Both the position numbers and the translations under genes were made by a program. The notes under the pieces were generated by a model, which did no database searches, had not been told where the DNA came from, and was given only the letters and a program-made list of their open reading frames with translations. A stretch of 64,000 nucleotides of DNA, from contig JADFHF010000008.1 in the NCBI GenBank assembly GCA_022567305.1, positions 42,961 to 106,960 of the forward strand, written 5' to 3'. Origin of the DNA: Bacteroidota bacterium. Its GTDB lineage: Bacteria > Bacteroidota > Rhodothermia > Rhodothermales > UBA10348. Below, one piece after another: positions 31,273-41,090 of the stretch; position 1 is the stretch's first letter; each line of letters opens with the position of its first letter.

Positions 31273-32637
31273 CTATTTCTCATTACCTGGCAGCGGAGAT
31301 GGTAATGCAACCACTTTGGGACGGAAATCGCGGTATTGATTGACGATGGGTTCAATGTCTTTCTTGTGTCTACACGCAGTTCTGAAATGCAATCGCACAA
31401 CCACCTGCGCTTCAGACTCGTGATCGACCACCGCATCCAGATACTCTTCCGATAACACTTCTCCGATCTTTCGGATTCGAGCAATCATGTTCTGATCCTC
31501 TGCGGGGAGAAACAACACCTCCTCTTCATAATCGCTATCAATTACAGAAATCAATTTCTTCTTGAGTTCCGAAACGCCGATGCCTCGGGCGGCAGAAACG
31601 AAGGCGGCTTCGGGATAAGTTTTTTTCAAAATGTGCAAATGCTCTGGATTCTCGAATGCATCAATCTTATTGAAAACGAGAAGCGCCAGTTTTCCATCCG
31701 CGTTGATTTCCTTGAGTGTCTCGTGAACCACGCGTTGATGCTCTTCAAATTGAGGATGCGTGGCATCGATCACGTGAACCAACACATCGCTTTCCCGAAT
31801 TTCGTCCAGGGTGCTTTTGAAACTTTCAATCAGATCATGCGGCAGTTTGCGGATAAAGCCCACCGTGTCGGATATCAGAACCTTCCTCCTCGGACTTATC
31901 TGGACCATTCGAGTCGTGGCATCCAGTGTAGCAAATAATCGATCCTCCGTGAGGACATTGCTCCCGGCAAGTAGATTCATCAACGTTGACTTGCCGGCAT
32001 TCGTGTAGCCCACCAGCGAAACACGCGAATAATCGGTTCTGCCTCTACGCTGTGTTATTCGCTGCTTGTCGATTTTTTCAAGGCGGGCCTTCAGCGCAGT
32101 AATCCTCTTTCCAATCATTCGGCGGTCGGTCTCGATCTGCGTTTCACCGGGTCCCTTCGTACCTATGCCTCCCTTCTGGCGGCTGAGATGCGTCCATTGC
32201 CTGGTAAGACGTGTTCGAAGATATTCCAATTGAGCCAACTCGACCTGTGTTTTGGCTGTGGCCGTGCGGGCGTGTTTCGCGAAGATATCGAGGATCAACG
32301 CCGATCGATCCAACAACTTACAGTTCAGTTCCTTTTCAAGATTTCGGAGTTGGACCGGTGATAGGTCGTCATCGAAGATTACGAGATCCGTATTTCTCTG
32401 AGCCACCAGTTGACCGAGGCTGTTCGCTTTGCCTTTTCCGATGTGCCATCCGGCGCTGATCCGATGGACTTTTTGTTCGATGCGATCGGTAACATCAGCC
32501 CCGGCCGTGTCAGCCAGTAACTCCAATTCGTCAAGAGAGTCAGAGACATCCCATCGTGATCGACCGGGCTGAATGACTCCAACAATGATGGCTGATTCCC
32601 TGGTGGGAGGTTTGATCTCGTACAAGGGCGTACTCAC
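31273..32637 (-). CDS. hflX: Ribosome-associated GTPase HflX
   Basis: 454 residues. HflX binds the 50S subunit and rescues stalled ribosomes after stress. The N-terminal domain carries DDDLSPVQLRNLEKEL, the middle a glycine-rich GGIGTKGPGETQIETDRR, and the G domain GYTNAGKSTLMN (about 207-218), DTVGFIRKLPHDLI and NKID. A C-terminal extension resembles the family tail. It follows the 188-residue membrane protein with a 35-base gap on the same strand. Confidence 0.96.
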   Translation of the reverse strand: MSTPLYEIKPPTRESAIIVGVIQPGRSRWDVSDSLDELELLADTAGADVTDRIEQKVHRISAGWHIGKGKANSLGQLVAQRNTDLVIFDDDLSPVQLRNLEKELNCKLLDRSALILDIFAKHARTATAKTQVELAQLEYLRTRLTRQWTHLSRQKGGIGTKGPGETQIETDRRMIGKRITALKARLEKIDKQRITQRRGRTDYSRVSLVGYTNAGKSTLMNLLAGSNVLTEDRLFATLDATTRMVQISPRRKVLISDTVGFIRKLPHDLIESFKSTLDEIRESDVLVHVIDATHPQFEEHQRVVHETLKEINADGKLALLVFNKIDAFENPEHLHILKKTYPEAAFVSAARGIGVSELKKKLISVIDSDYEEEVLFLPAEDQNMIARIRKIGEVLSEEYLDAVVDHESEAQVVVRLHFRTACRHKKDIEPIVNQYRDFRPKVVALPSPLPGNEK

Positions 32638-32677
32638 TGGCGCAGCTTTATCAAAGCTGAATGAACAGAAATGCCAA

Positions 32678-33244
32678 TCACTCGCGTTCGATCGCTTTCG
32701 AATCCGTCATTTCGTATACGGACTCTTCGACACGAATATCCAGCTTGGACCGAACGATAGAGAGAAAGCGGTCTACTTCAATGACGGGTACCGCCAACTC
32801 CAATCGCTGGCGAACGCCGATAAAATCCTGGTATATGAAAACGAAATAGACACGCCGTTCATCCTTCACCTCGAAGTAGTCAGAAATCTGGCCCCAGGCA
32901 ACCGCTTCGCCAGACCGGCCGATTTCGGGAATGATTCCGTAGTCGGTTATAACGCTGGTTGAAGAGAGGATGACTGCAATGAACCAGAGGATTCCGCCCA
33001 GGAGATAGCCGAGATAAACCGACAGGTGAATTGCGGGAAAGATATTCTGAGCATAAACCAGAAAGACCGTGACCGCACCCACAAAAAGAATAGGCCAGAT
33101 CGGTACGCGACTCACCCTGCTCGACCGCCATGTCATCCGGACTCTTCGGATTCGAATTCTTTGAAGCACCGTCAGCGAGAGCAGTAAAGCTGTCACGCTC
33201 ACGAATGAGATAACCAGTATCAAATGAAGTGTACTTAGAACCAT
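32678..33244 (-). CDS. Small membrane protein with PH-like C-terminal domain
   Basis: 188 residues, not assigned to a named family. It has three hydrophobic helices (about 5-27, 48-66, 72-95) followed by a roughly 80-residue beta-rich soluble domain with ITDYGIIPEIGRSGEAVAWGQISDYFEV, reminiscent of the PH-like domains of small bacterial membrane proteins. It stands just upstream of hflX on the same strand and downstream of the BatA-like gene. No function can be given. Confidence 0.65.
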   Translation of the reverse strand: MVLSTLHLILVISFVSVTALLLSLTVLQRIRIRRVRMTWRSSRVSRVPIWPILFVGAVTVFLVYAQNIFPAIHLSVYLGYLLGGILWFIAVILSSTSVITDYGIIPEIGRSGEAVAWGQISDYFEVKDERRVYFVFIYQDFIGVRQRLELAVPVIEVDRFLSIVRSKLDIRVEESVYEMTDSKAIERE

Positions 33245-33308
33245 TTCGGTCAGAATGACTCACACATTCAAAATCGGTCTGAAACGGGGTTACATCGACT
33301 GAAGTACT

Positions 33309-35429
33309 TCATGCTGCCTCCGGTCTCCATTTTTTCTCCACGAGCATCTCAGCCAACAGCGTAACCAACGCGAGCATCATGAAGACGTTCCAAAGTTCGA
33401 CTCCGGACCTCACCGTAACCAGTTGTGCTTTGACGGTTTCTGTATCGTGACTTGATAGATTCAGAACACGAACGGGATGAGCAACCGCACTCCTGAGTTT
33501 CTGAGCGGCATCCTCAACATCCAGCGATTTCAAAATGGACTCTTCCGGAATTGAATGGACCACGAATCGACTTATCACTTGCCCATCGACAACCACATTG
33601 TACAAACCGGTCGAGAGAAATCCGGAGCCGATCAGGGCCAGAGTGGTTCCCGGAGAACGACGAAGTTCCGGGATATAGCGATCTCCGTTTTCGGCGTCCA
33701 CCGTCACGGTAGCGCTGCTCGAAATACCGGCGAGTCTAATTTGAGCGGCGGCTCCTGTTGCGAATCCTTCGCCCATTACCGATCCGCCGGCAGACAGATA
33801 GTAGATGGAGCGATACAGCAGGGGAATAAAGAGACCGCTAACTGGAAAATCACTCCATTCTTCTACCGGAGCGACCGCAAACAACAGGGCGCTTCCACGT
33901 TCATGCCGTAGTTCCTGCAAAAAACTTCGATTTCCTGACAGGCGAATGAGCGTCTGCTCGGTGCCATTCCCGGGTCGATACATCAACATCCGAAAAATGT
34001 CCGGCTGTTCGAGACGCGGTGGGCGTCCGGTTTGATTCTTCTCGAACATCCCTTCGAATAGTGCGTGCTCAGCATCGAATTGATCAAACCCGGCGACCGA
34101 AACGTCTCCGCCCAAAGGACTGCTGATTGATTCGATACGACCGCCACCCAGCGCTCCTAGAAGGTCATTGTAATCCGATATAACAAGATCCTCCCCGGGG
34201 AAAATGAGCAGCCCTCCTCCCACTCGCACATACTCGAGGAGTGCAGCTCGTTCACCGGAGGAAAGATCCGTAACGCCGGTAAGAACGACCGTGTCGTATG
34301 CTCCCAGAGTGGCTCGCGCCAGCGCTGTTTCTTCGATTCGTTCTACGTCGAAGCGTACACGCCTCCCCGTTACTTCTTCCGAAAGCGCCAGTTCGATGAA
34401 TGCGGTTGTAGAGGCCAGACCGCCAACAACCAGAATTCGTCTTTCTTCCGGTATAAATAGGGTGAATCTTCGGACGTCGTCACTACGAAAATCTGAATCC
34501 CGTATCTCTACTTGTCCACCCAGCCACCCCGCACGTCTGGGAGTAACCGCGATGGGAACTCGAGTGATTTCTCCAGCAGCAAGACGAGTCGTTGCGCGGG
34601 CGACTCGTTCGCCTTCCAAATATAAAGAAAGGACCACATCCTCGACGGGGCGCTCACTATAGTTAATGAGTGTAGCCTCCATTCGAACCACGTCGCCTTG
34701 AGACAATATTCGACTGAGTACCTCCACGTCTGAAATCGCGATATTGTCGTGGGTTCGGGATCCAATAGGGATAAGGCTCAGGACGGTTTCGGTTTCAATT
34801 GCGGCTTGAACCGAATCTGAAAAAGTGGATGCTTGCAGGTCAGATAGCACATAGATTTCTCTGTTCGGGTTCGCGCTGGTTTCTAACAGTTCGGACGCAT
34901 AGGCAACGGCCTGATTCAAGACCATCCTGCCTTCCCGGGATTCGAGGGACATGAGAGCTTCAAGCGCGCTGGACTGATTCTGGTGCGGAGTCACCGATGG
35001 AGTCGAAGTAACGGTCGGAATCAGATACAGCTCGTCGCCAGACTGCATCTCTTCGATGAGCGCTGCAGCGATCGATCGAGCCTGCTCCAGGTAAGATCCG
35101 GACCCATCTCTCAGCTGCATCGAGAGCGAATTATCGAGAACGATTGCTGTCGAGGTACGTCCTCGCCCGCCAAGCGATCCCACGAGATCGACGGTCAAAG
35201 TCGGTCGCGCGAATGCCATCACTAGAAGCGCAATGGCCAGTGTTCGAAGAGCCAGCAACAACCACTGCTTAATGCGAACCCGCTGCATCGTGCTTTTCTG
35301 TATTTCGTGAAGAAATGCCAGTGAACTGAAATCAACCCGCTTCGGTCGCCTGAAGTTGAATAGATGGATGATCAAGGGGATGGCTGCGGCTGCCAGTCCT
35401 ATAAGGAGAAGCGGACTTAAAAACGTCAT
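33309..35429 (-). CDS. BatA-type membrane protein with VWA-like domain
   Basis: 706 residues. The first 80 residues carry the double-membrane-helix BatA N-terminal domain (MTFLSPLLLIGLAAAAIPLIIHLFN..., with RRPKRVDFSSLAFL), then a von Willebrand A-like fold with DNSLSMQ as a MIDAS-like motif near 98, a beta-rich middle, and a class-I-amidotransferase-like segment (VVLTGVTDLSSGERAALLEY, then LLIFPGEDLVISDY). The last helix is at about 680-698. Family members in Bacteroidota cluster with MoxR/Bat genes; none is next to it here. Function is unknown, perhaps envelope complex assembly. Confidence 0.8.
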   Translation of the reverse strand: MTFLSPLLLIGLAAAAIPLIIHLFNFRRPKRVDFSSLAFLHEIQKSTMQRVRIKQWLLLALRTLAIALLVMAFARPTLTVDLVGSLGGRGRTSTAIVLDNSLSMQLRDGSGSYLEQARSIAAALIEEMQSGDELYLIPTVTSTPSVTPHQNQSSALEALMSLESREGRMVLNQAVAYASELLETSANPNREIYVLSDLQASTFSDSVQAAIETETVLSLIPIGSRTHDNIAISDVEVLSRILSQGDVVRMEATLINYSERPVEDVVLSLYLEGERVARATTRLAAGEITRVPIAVTPRRAGWLGGQVEIRDSDFRSDDVRRFTLFIPEERRILVVGGLASTTAFIELALSEEVTGRRVRFDVERIEETALARATLGAYDTVVLTGVTDLSSGERAALLEYVRVGGGLLIFPGEDLVISDYNDLLGALGGGRIESISSPLGGDVSVAGFDQFDAEHALFEGMFEKNQTGRPPRLEQPDIFRMLMYRPGNGTEQTLIRLSGNRSFLQELRHERGSALLFAVAPVEEWSDFPVSGLFIPLLYRSIYYLSAGGSVMGEGFATGAAAQIRLAGISSSATVTVDAENGDRYIPELRRSPGTTLALIGSGFLSTGLYNVVVDGQVISRFVVHSIPEESILKSLDVEDAAQKLRSAVAHPVRVLNLSSHDTETVKAQLVTVRSGVELWNVFMMLALVTLLAEMLVEKKWRPEAA

Positions 35430-35446
35430 TCAGATTTCCAGGCGAT

Positions 35447-35578
35447 TAGCGCGTGCGGGACTTTCTGTGTGACTTTCTTCGAAACTTTCTTCGAAACTTT
35501 CTTCGAAACGATGTGCGGGACCATGCGCATGACTTTCAGCAGGACCATATGCATGACTTTCTGCGGGTCAATAGACAG
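35447..35578. repeat. 12-bp minisatellite, about 11 imperfect units
   Basis: The segment reads in register every 12 bases. Units 35471-35506 are three near-identical copies of GACTTTCTTCGA/AACTTTCTTCGA; units on either side diverge to GACTTTCTGCGG and GACCATGCGCAT forms. It lies in the 211-base gap between the BatA-like start and the hybrid-kinase stop. In the plus strand it reads as T-x-x-x tetrapeptides, but no gene context supports translation. It may have grown by slippage. Confidence 0.85.
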
Positions 35579-35640
35579 GGCACCTCCTACCTCTCGGCCT
35601 CAACGACGGTTCCTATCGGCTAAACCACCTAAAACGAAAC

Positions 35641-37929
35641 TCAATCGTTGGCCTGTCGACTGTATAACGAGGGAGTTATTCCAAACGTCTGCTTGAACAA
35701 ACGGGAAAAGTGGTTGGCATCCGTGAATCCTACCTGGTAGACGATTTCAGAAACTGTCCCGGACTTGGCCTGCAATAATTGAGCGGCTCGCTCCAGTCGA
35801 AGCGTTCGAATGAATCCCGCAGCACTCAATCCAAGAGAGGCCTGTATGCGTCGTTGCAACTGACGTGTACTCATTCCCACTTCGGAGGCCAACCAGTCGA
35901 CCCCAAAGTTGGTATCGCCGATGTGGTCTTCGACCACGACTTGAAGTCGTTCCAAAAACTCCGCCTCTGCAGATTTGACGCTGATTTCTGTTGGTTTCAG
36001 AACATACTCCCCACTGAATCGCTCCTTTAGAACTCGTCGAATCTCGATCAGGTTTTCAACGCGCACCATTAGATCCGAGGCGTTGAACGGTTTGAACAGA
36101 TAGTCGTCTGCCCCTAACTCAAGACCCTCGCGACGGCTTTCTTCCGACGCTCGAGCGGTGATAAGAACAACAGGAATATGATTCGTCCGCTCGTCCGACT
36201 TTATGATTTTACACACTTCGTGGCCATCCATTCCAGGCATCATGACGTCACTCAGGACGAGCGAGGGAAGCTCTTCTTTCAACAAATCAAGCACTTCTAT
36301 CCCGTTCCGGGCTTCAGCAATTCTATATCTGGTTTCCAGATGTGTTTTCAGGTACGCCCGTACGTCGTCGTTATCATCGGCGATCAACACGAGTGCGGCA
36401 TCGTCGGCTACGGGTGGGATTTCTTCCTCCGCCAACTCGATCACTTCGAAATCATCGTCTATCTCGTCCGCGTCGATCGCGACGTGGACACCCTCTATGG
36501 CCTGCTCTTCCGAAAGCTCTCGAACGGGTAGCGTGATTTTGAAACTGCTGCCAAATCCTTCTTCCGATTCCAAATGAATGGTTCCATCGTGCAAGTGCGT
36601 CAACTCCCGAACAATGGCCAGGCCAATTCCCGTGCCCGCTTGGACATTTGACGTCGTCGTCTCCATCTGATAGAATCGGTTAAAAACGAGTGGCACCTGA
36701 TCCTCCGGGATTCCCGGACCCGTATCCTTTACGACAATGACAACCGATTCTCCGTTTTTCGTCATAGATACCAGGACCTTACCATGCTCAGGCGTAAACT
36801 TTAGTGCGTTGGAAAGCAGATTCGTAAGGACTTTTTCAATTTTGTCCGCGTCATAAGCCATGACGAGCCGTTCAACGTCGGTATTGAAAACGAGCTGAAT
36901 CGACTTGGTCTCCGCGAGCGATGAAAAACTTGAAGTGAGAGTCCTGGTAAAGGTCACGATGTCATACATACCCTCATCCAGTTTCAACCGACCCGCTTCT
37001 AGACGCGATAAATCCAGCAACTGATTGATCAATCGCTTCAGTCGGTTCCCGTTTCGACGAGCAATTTTTAGATGCTCCGACAACCGATGAGAAATGGGTC
37101 CACTGTGCCCCTGAAGCGCATCTTCGACGGGTCCAAGCATGAGCGTTAGAGGCGTTCGAAACTCATGGCTCAGGTTGGCAAAAAATCGCGCTTTAAGACG
37201 ATCCATTTCCTCTAGACGATCAGCTTGTTCGGAGATCCGGTCTTTCGCTTCTCGAAGATCCTCGCGATGACGAAACGACCTGTACCGATTTGCATACATG
37301 GTCCCACTCATTCCCGTACCGAGAAGGACCATGACGCCCATGAAAATCCGCTGGCTATTTTCTACGTCAAGTGCGTCCAGGTCGACCATAGATGCGCCCA
37401 ACGTCAGAACGACCGGATAGGTAGCCCAAATAACCCCTCCCAGGAAAAGAGTCTGGATGGCTCTATACGGCATCGTCCCGACAACGAGCATCAAAAACAT
37501 CGCAAGATATCCAGTAGAGAAATCCGTGTTTTGATTCACGACGTCATCGAACACGGACGCGACGCCAGCGAGAAAGACACTGATTCCGAGAATCGGCCGG
37601 GCGTATTTGCGCCCAAACTCCGTGAATGAACATCCAAACGCCACCATGATAATGCCAATCATAACCAGCTTGTCAGCAATGGACACGCTGTTATCAATTC
37701 CCTGGGTGAAGTCGAGTTTTCGTCCGCTCGCCAGGCTGATCACCATGTAACACAATATGGCGGTTATTGCCAGCGCACTACTGACCCGAAGCCCTCTGAC
37801 AGAAAGAGTTCGAATTTCGTCCCGAAACCGATCGTCGCTCTCGGGATTGTTGAGGAAGAACTCGCGCAGTTCTCGCTTCAAGGCTGACCAGCGCGACCTG
37901 GATTCATTATGGGTGGATACCGGGTCCAT
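35641..37929 (-). CDS. Hybrid sensor histidine kinase with receiver and AraC-type HTH
   Basis: 762 residues, a whole two-component system in one chain. Order: about six membrane helices (50-210); coiled coil; HisKA with phospho-acceptor in FFANLSHEFRTPLTL (about 253); HATPase with LTNLLSNALKFTP and VKDTGPGIPEDQ; an acidic linker; receiver with LIADDNDD and phospho-Asp in VLSDVMMPGMDG (about 560) plus KPF; C-terminal AraC HTH (about 660-762). Unlike the classical Bacteroides hybrids it lacks a periplasmic beta-propeller; the sensor is the membrane bundle. The target promoter and signal are not evident. Confidence 0.92.
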   Translation of the reverse strand: MDPVSTHNESRSRWSALKRELREFFLNNPESDDRFRDEIRTLSVRGLRVSSALAITAILCYMVISLASGRKLDFTQGIDNSVSIADKLVMIGIIMVAFGCSFTEFGRKYARPILGISVFLAGVASVFDDVVNQNTDFSTGYLAMFLMLVVGTMPYRAIQTLFLGGVIWATYPVVLTLGASMVDLDALDVENSQRIFMGVMVLLGTGMSGTMYANRYRSFRHREDLREAKDRISEQADRLEEMDRLKARFFANLSHEFRTPLTLMLGPVEDALQGHSGPISHRLSEHLKIARRNGNRLKRLINQLLDLSRLEAGRLKLDEGMYDIVTFTRTLTSSFSSLAETKSIQLVFNTDVERLVMAYDADKIEKVLTNLLSNALKFTPEHGKVLVSMTKNGESVVIVVKDTGPGIPEDQVPLVFNRFYQMETTTSNVQAGTGIGLAIVRELTHLHDGTIHLESEEGFGSSFKITLPVRELSEEQAIEGVHVAIDADEIDDDFEVIELAEEEIPPVADDAALVLIADDNDDVRAYLKTHLETRYRIAEARNGIEVLDLLKEELPSLVLSDVMMPGMDGHEVCKIIKSDERTNHIPVVLITARASEESRREGLELGADDYLFKPFNASDLMVRVENLIEIRRVLKERFSGEYVLKPTEISVKSAEAEFLERLQVVVEDHIGDTNFGVDWLASEVGMSTRQLQRRIQASLGLSAAGFIRTLRLERAAQLLQAKSGTVSEIVYQVGFTDANHFSRLFKQTFGITPSLYSRQAND

Positions 37930-38149
37930 TTTGCCAGTTCATAGGATAATACGATGTACGGTGAATTCCTCTAAATGTCAATGAGATGAAGGCTGTAAGG
38001 CGCTCCGGCTAGAAAGATTCTCGGTCCCGCCTAACCATTGAATTGAATTATTTGCACCTATGTGTCGGCACTTGATCTCGACTCGTGTCGTATAAGGCGA
38101 TCGCACATTTCAGTTCTCTCTCCATCGCCGCGCTATCACCGGGACTCCA

Positions 38150-40996
38150 TTGACCCCTAAGAAAGATTTGAAGTCCGCGGAGACCCATCGGCGGATCATT
38201 ATCAAGGGTGCCCGACAGCACAACTTGAAAGGATTCGATCTCGAATTACCGCGTGGAAAACTGATCGTCTTCACGGGTCCATCGGGATCCGGAAAATCTT
38301 CTTTGGCTTTCGATACGATTTACGCCGAAGGGCAGCGACGCTATGTCGAAAGCCTGAGCGCATACGCGCGTCAGTTTCTAGAACGAATGGACAAGCCGGA
38401 TGTAGACATGATCACCGGACTGGCTCCGGCGATCGCGATCGAACAGAGAACAACGACACGGAATCCTCGATCGACCGTGGCTACTCAAACAGAAATTTAC
38501 GATCACCTTCGCCTGCTCTTCGCTCGTATCGGAAAAACGTATTCACCGATAAGTGGCGATCTCGTCCAAAAGGACTCTCCCAGGTCAGTCGCAAAATCGC
38601 TCATGGAGAGTCTCGATGACAGTGCTCGCTTTTACCTGTGTTTCCCGTTTCCGAAACACAAAAAGAGCAGCGTCCGCGCCGAGCTGGAAGTCCTTCAACA
38701 AAGAGGGTTTTTTCGAATGGTGGTCCTGGCCACGGACGCCCAGAAGAAAAAGGGGGCCTCTGAGCGCATTCTTGACCTGAACGAGACCGCGCCCGAAAAA
38801 GTAAGGGTCGCCAGAGCCCGTTTACTCGTCCTGGTTGACCGCCTGGCTGCGCGCCGCGGTGACGACACGTTCGAGTCTCGAATCGCCGACTCGGTGGAAC
38901 AGGCCTTTCGCGAAGGTGGAGGGCGATGTGAAGTTCTGATCGCTGATTCCGCCGAACGCTTCTCTTTCAGTCTATTCTTCGAGCGAGACGGGATTCGATT
39001 TGAAGAACCAACGCCTCACCTTTTCTCATTCAACTCCCCACTCGGGGCGTGTCCTACGTGTCAGGGATTTGGTCGCACTACCGGCATCGATCCCGATCTT
39101 GTGATTCCCAATCCCGAACTGACTGTGCGTCAGGGTGCGATCGCTCCTTTTCGAACGGAGACATGGAGCAAATACTTTCGTGCACTGATCCGTGTTGCCG
39201 CAGACGAAAAAATTGATATCGACAAACCGTATGTCCAGCTCACCGAACGAGAGCAGCAGCTGATCTGGAACGGGAAGGGAGAATATGGCGGTGTCTACGG
39301 CCTATTCAGATTTCTGAAGAAACGAAATTACAAGATGCATTATCGCATCTATTATGCCCGTTTCAGGGGTTATTCAACGTGTCCGGATTGTCACGGCTAC
39401 CGTGTCAGAAAAGAATCTCGCTACGTCCAGATTGCCGATCATCATATCGGTCAGATCTGTGAGCTCACGATAACCGACGCGAGGCAATTCCTCGACGAGC
39501 TCACGCTGACCGAGCACGAAGAAGCAGTAGCCGGACGAGTTCTTGAAGAAGCCCGAAAGCGCCTGCGGTATCTCGTCGAGGTTGGACTCGACTATCTAAC
39601 CTTGGATCGCCTGTCTCAGACCCTGTCGGGCGGCGAAAGTCAGCGAATCAATCTGGCGACGTCCCTGGGCTCTGCCTTGGTCGGCTCCATGTATGTCCTG
39701 GACGAACCGTCGATCGGTCTGCATCCACGAGATACCGGACGACTCATCAAAATTCTCGAGCACCTCCGTGACATCGGGAATTCCGTCCTGGTCGTCGAAC
39801 ACGATGCCGAAATGATGGAGCGAGCGGACTATGTCGTCGACATGGGGCCAGGAGCGGGGAGAAACGGCGGTCATGTGGTTGCTCAAGGGCCGTTACAGGC
39901 CATCATTGAGAATCCGAAATCACTCACGGGAATCTATCTATCGGGAAAACGATCGATTCCGGTCCCGGAAACGAGGCGATCGGTCTTACCACGCAACGTC
40001 ATCGTCGTCGAGAATGCACGTCAACACAATCTGAAGCGACTAGACGTGACGATTCCTCTAGGCATGATCGTCTGTGTAACCGGTGTAAGCGGATCCGGGA
40101 AGTCGACGCTCGTTCATAACACACTCTACAACGCGCTGGCTCGTCTAAAGGGCGCAGCACCCGGCGACTCGATAACAGGAATGCATGACGCACTTCGAGG
40201 CCATCAGCTCATCGACACGGTCGAGATGGTCGACCAATCTCCGATCGGAAAGTCGCCGCGTTCCAACCCGATTACGTATGTGAAAGCGTTTGACGTCATC
40301 CGGCAACTTTTTGCAGATACCTATCAAGCCCGAATTCGAGGATACCAGCCCGGATACTTTTCCTTCAACGTACCTGGAGGTCGCTGCGAAACGTGTCAGG
40401 GAGAGGGTGTCGTGCGAATCGAAATGCAATTCCTGGCCGACTTGTTTTTGGAGTGTGAGGCCTGCAAAGGCCAACGGTTCAAGCAAGATGTCCTCGAGAT
40501 CAGGTACAACGGAAAAAACATTCACGACGTCCTGCAAATGACCGTGGAAGAAGCTCTCAGCTTTTTTAGTGACGTGAAAAAGCTGTCTAAGAAATTGCAG
40601 GTCATGTCGGATATCGGTCTCGGATATCTTTCATTGGGTCAGCCTTCGAATACACTTTCGGGTGGTGAAGCTCAGCGAGTTAAACTGGCCGCCCATATGG
40701 GTAAGAAAAAAAGCGACAGAATCCTTTACATCTTTGACGAACCCACGACCGGTCTCCACTTCGATGATATTCGACAACTCCTCGACGCGTTCAATGCACT
40801 CGTGAAGCAAGGGCACTCTGTCTTGATCGTGGAACACAACATGGATGTAATCAAGAGTGCCGATTATGTAATCGACTTAGGCCCCGAAGGAGGAATCCGC
40901 GGGGGATTCATTGTAGCTGAAGGAACGCCTGAGGAGGTGGCCGCCGTCAAAAACAGTCATACAGGATATTACTTGAAATCGGCACTCAAAATCTGA
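38150..40996 (+). CDS. uvrA: Excinuclease ABC subunit UvrA
   Basis: 948 residues. UvrA recognises bulky DNA damage and loads UvrB. Two ABC modules: Walker A GPSGSGKSS near 43, signature LSGGESQR near 492; second Walker A GVSGSGKST near 645, signature LSGGEAQR near 837. The C-terminal zinc module is complete (CETC near 747, CEAC near 769). In the first zinc module only the second cysteine pair (CPTC in LGACPTCQG) is present; the place of the first pair reads FERDGIRFEEP. I recall this form from Bacteroidota UvrA. The start is TTG 38150, the likeliest in a 220-base intergenic region. Confidence 0.97.
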   Translation: MTPKKDLKSAETHRRIIIKGARQHNLKGFDLELPRGKLIVFTGPSGSGKSSLAFDTIYAEGQRRYVESLSAYARQFLERMDKPDVDMITGLAPAIAIEQRTTTRNPRSTVATQTEIYDHLRLLFARIGKTYSPISGDLVQKDSPRSVAKSLMESLDDSARFYLCFPFPKHKKSSVRAELEVLQQRGFFRMVVLATDAQKKKGASERILDLNETAPEKVRVARARLLVLVDRLAARRGDDTFESRIADSVEQAFREGGGRCEVLIADSAERFSFSLFFERDGIRFEEPTPHLFSFNSPLGACPTCQGFGRTTGIDPDLVIPNPELTVRQGAIAPFRTETWSKYFRALIRVAADEKIDIDKPYVQLTEREQQLIWNGKGEYGGVYGLFRFLKKRNYKMHYRIYYARFRGYSTCPDCHGYRVRKESRYVQIADHHIGQICELTITDARQFLDELTLTEHEEAVAGRVLEEARKRLRYLVEVGLDYLTLDRLSQTLSGGESQRINLATSLGSALVGSMYVLDEPSIGLHPRDTGRLIKILEHLRDIGNSVLVVEHDAEMMERADYVVDMGPGAGRNGGHVVAQGPLQAIIENPKSLTGIYLSGKRSIPVPETRRSVLPRNVIVVENARQHNLKRLDVTIPLGMIVCVTGVSGSGKSTLVHNTLYNALARLKGAAPGDSITGMHDALRGHQLIDTVEMVDQSPIGKSPRSNPITYVKAFDVIRQLFADTYQARIRGYQPGYFSFNVPGGRCETCQGEGVVRIEMQFLADLFLECEACKGQRFKQDVLEIRYNGKNIHDVLQMTVEEALSFFSDVKKLSKKLQVMSDIGLGYLSLGQPSNTLSGGEAQRVKLAAHMGKKKSDRILYIFDEPTTGLHFDDIRQLLDAFNALVKQGHSVLIVEHNMDVIKSADYVIDLGPEGGIRGGFIVAEGTPEEVAAVKNSHTGYYLKSALKI

Positions 40997-41090
40997 GCAA
41001 TATCACACAATCAAATTTCGTTCATTCAGATGTTACTTTTCTCAGATTAGGTGCGGCTATGTCGGGTCAACAGGGTTCATCTCCAATAAA

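Noticed and set aside
35469..35696. A 75-codon plus-strand frame with T-F-F-E repeats
   Set aside because: The repeats come from the 12-base minisatellite, and the rest is antisense to the kinase 3' end; there is no ribosome-binding site.
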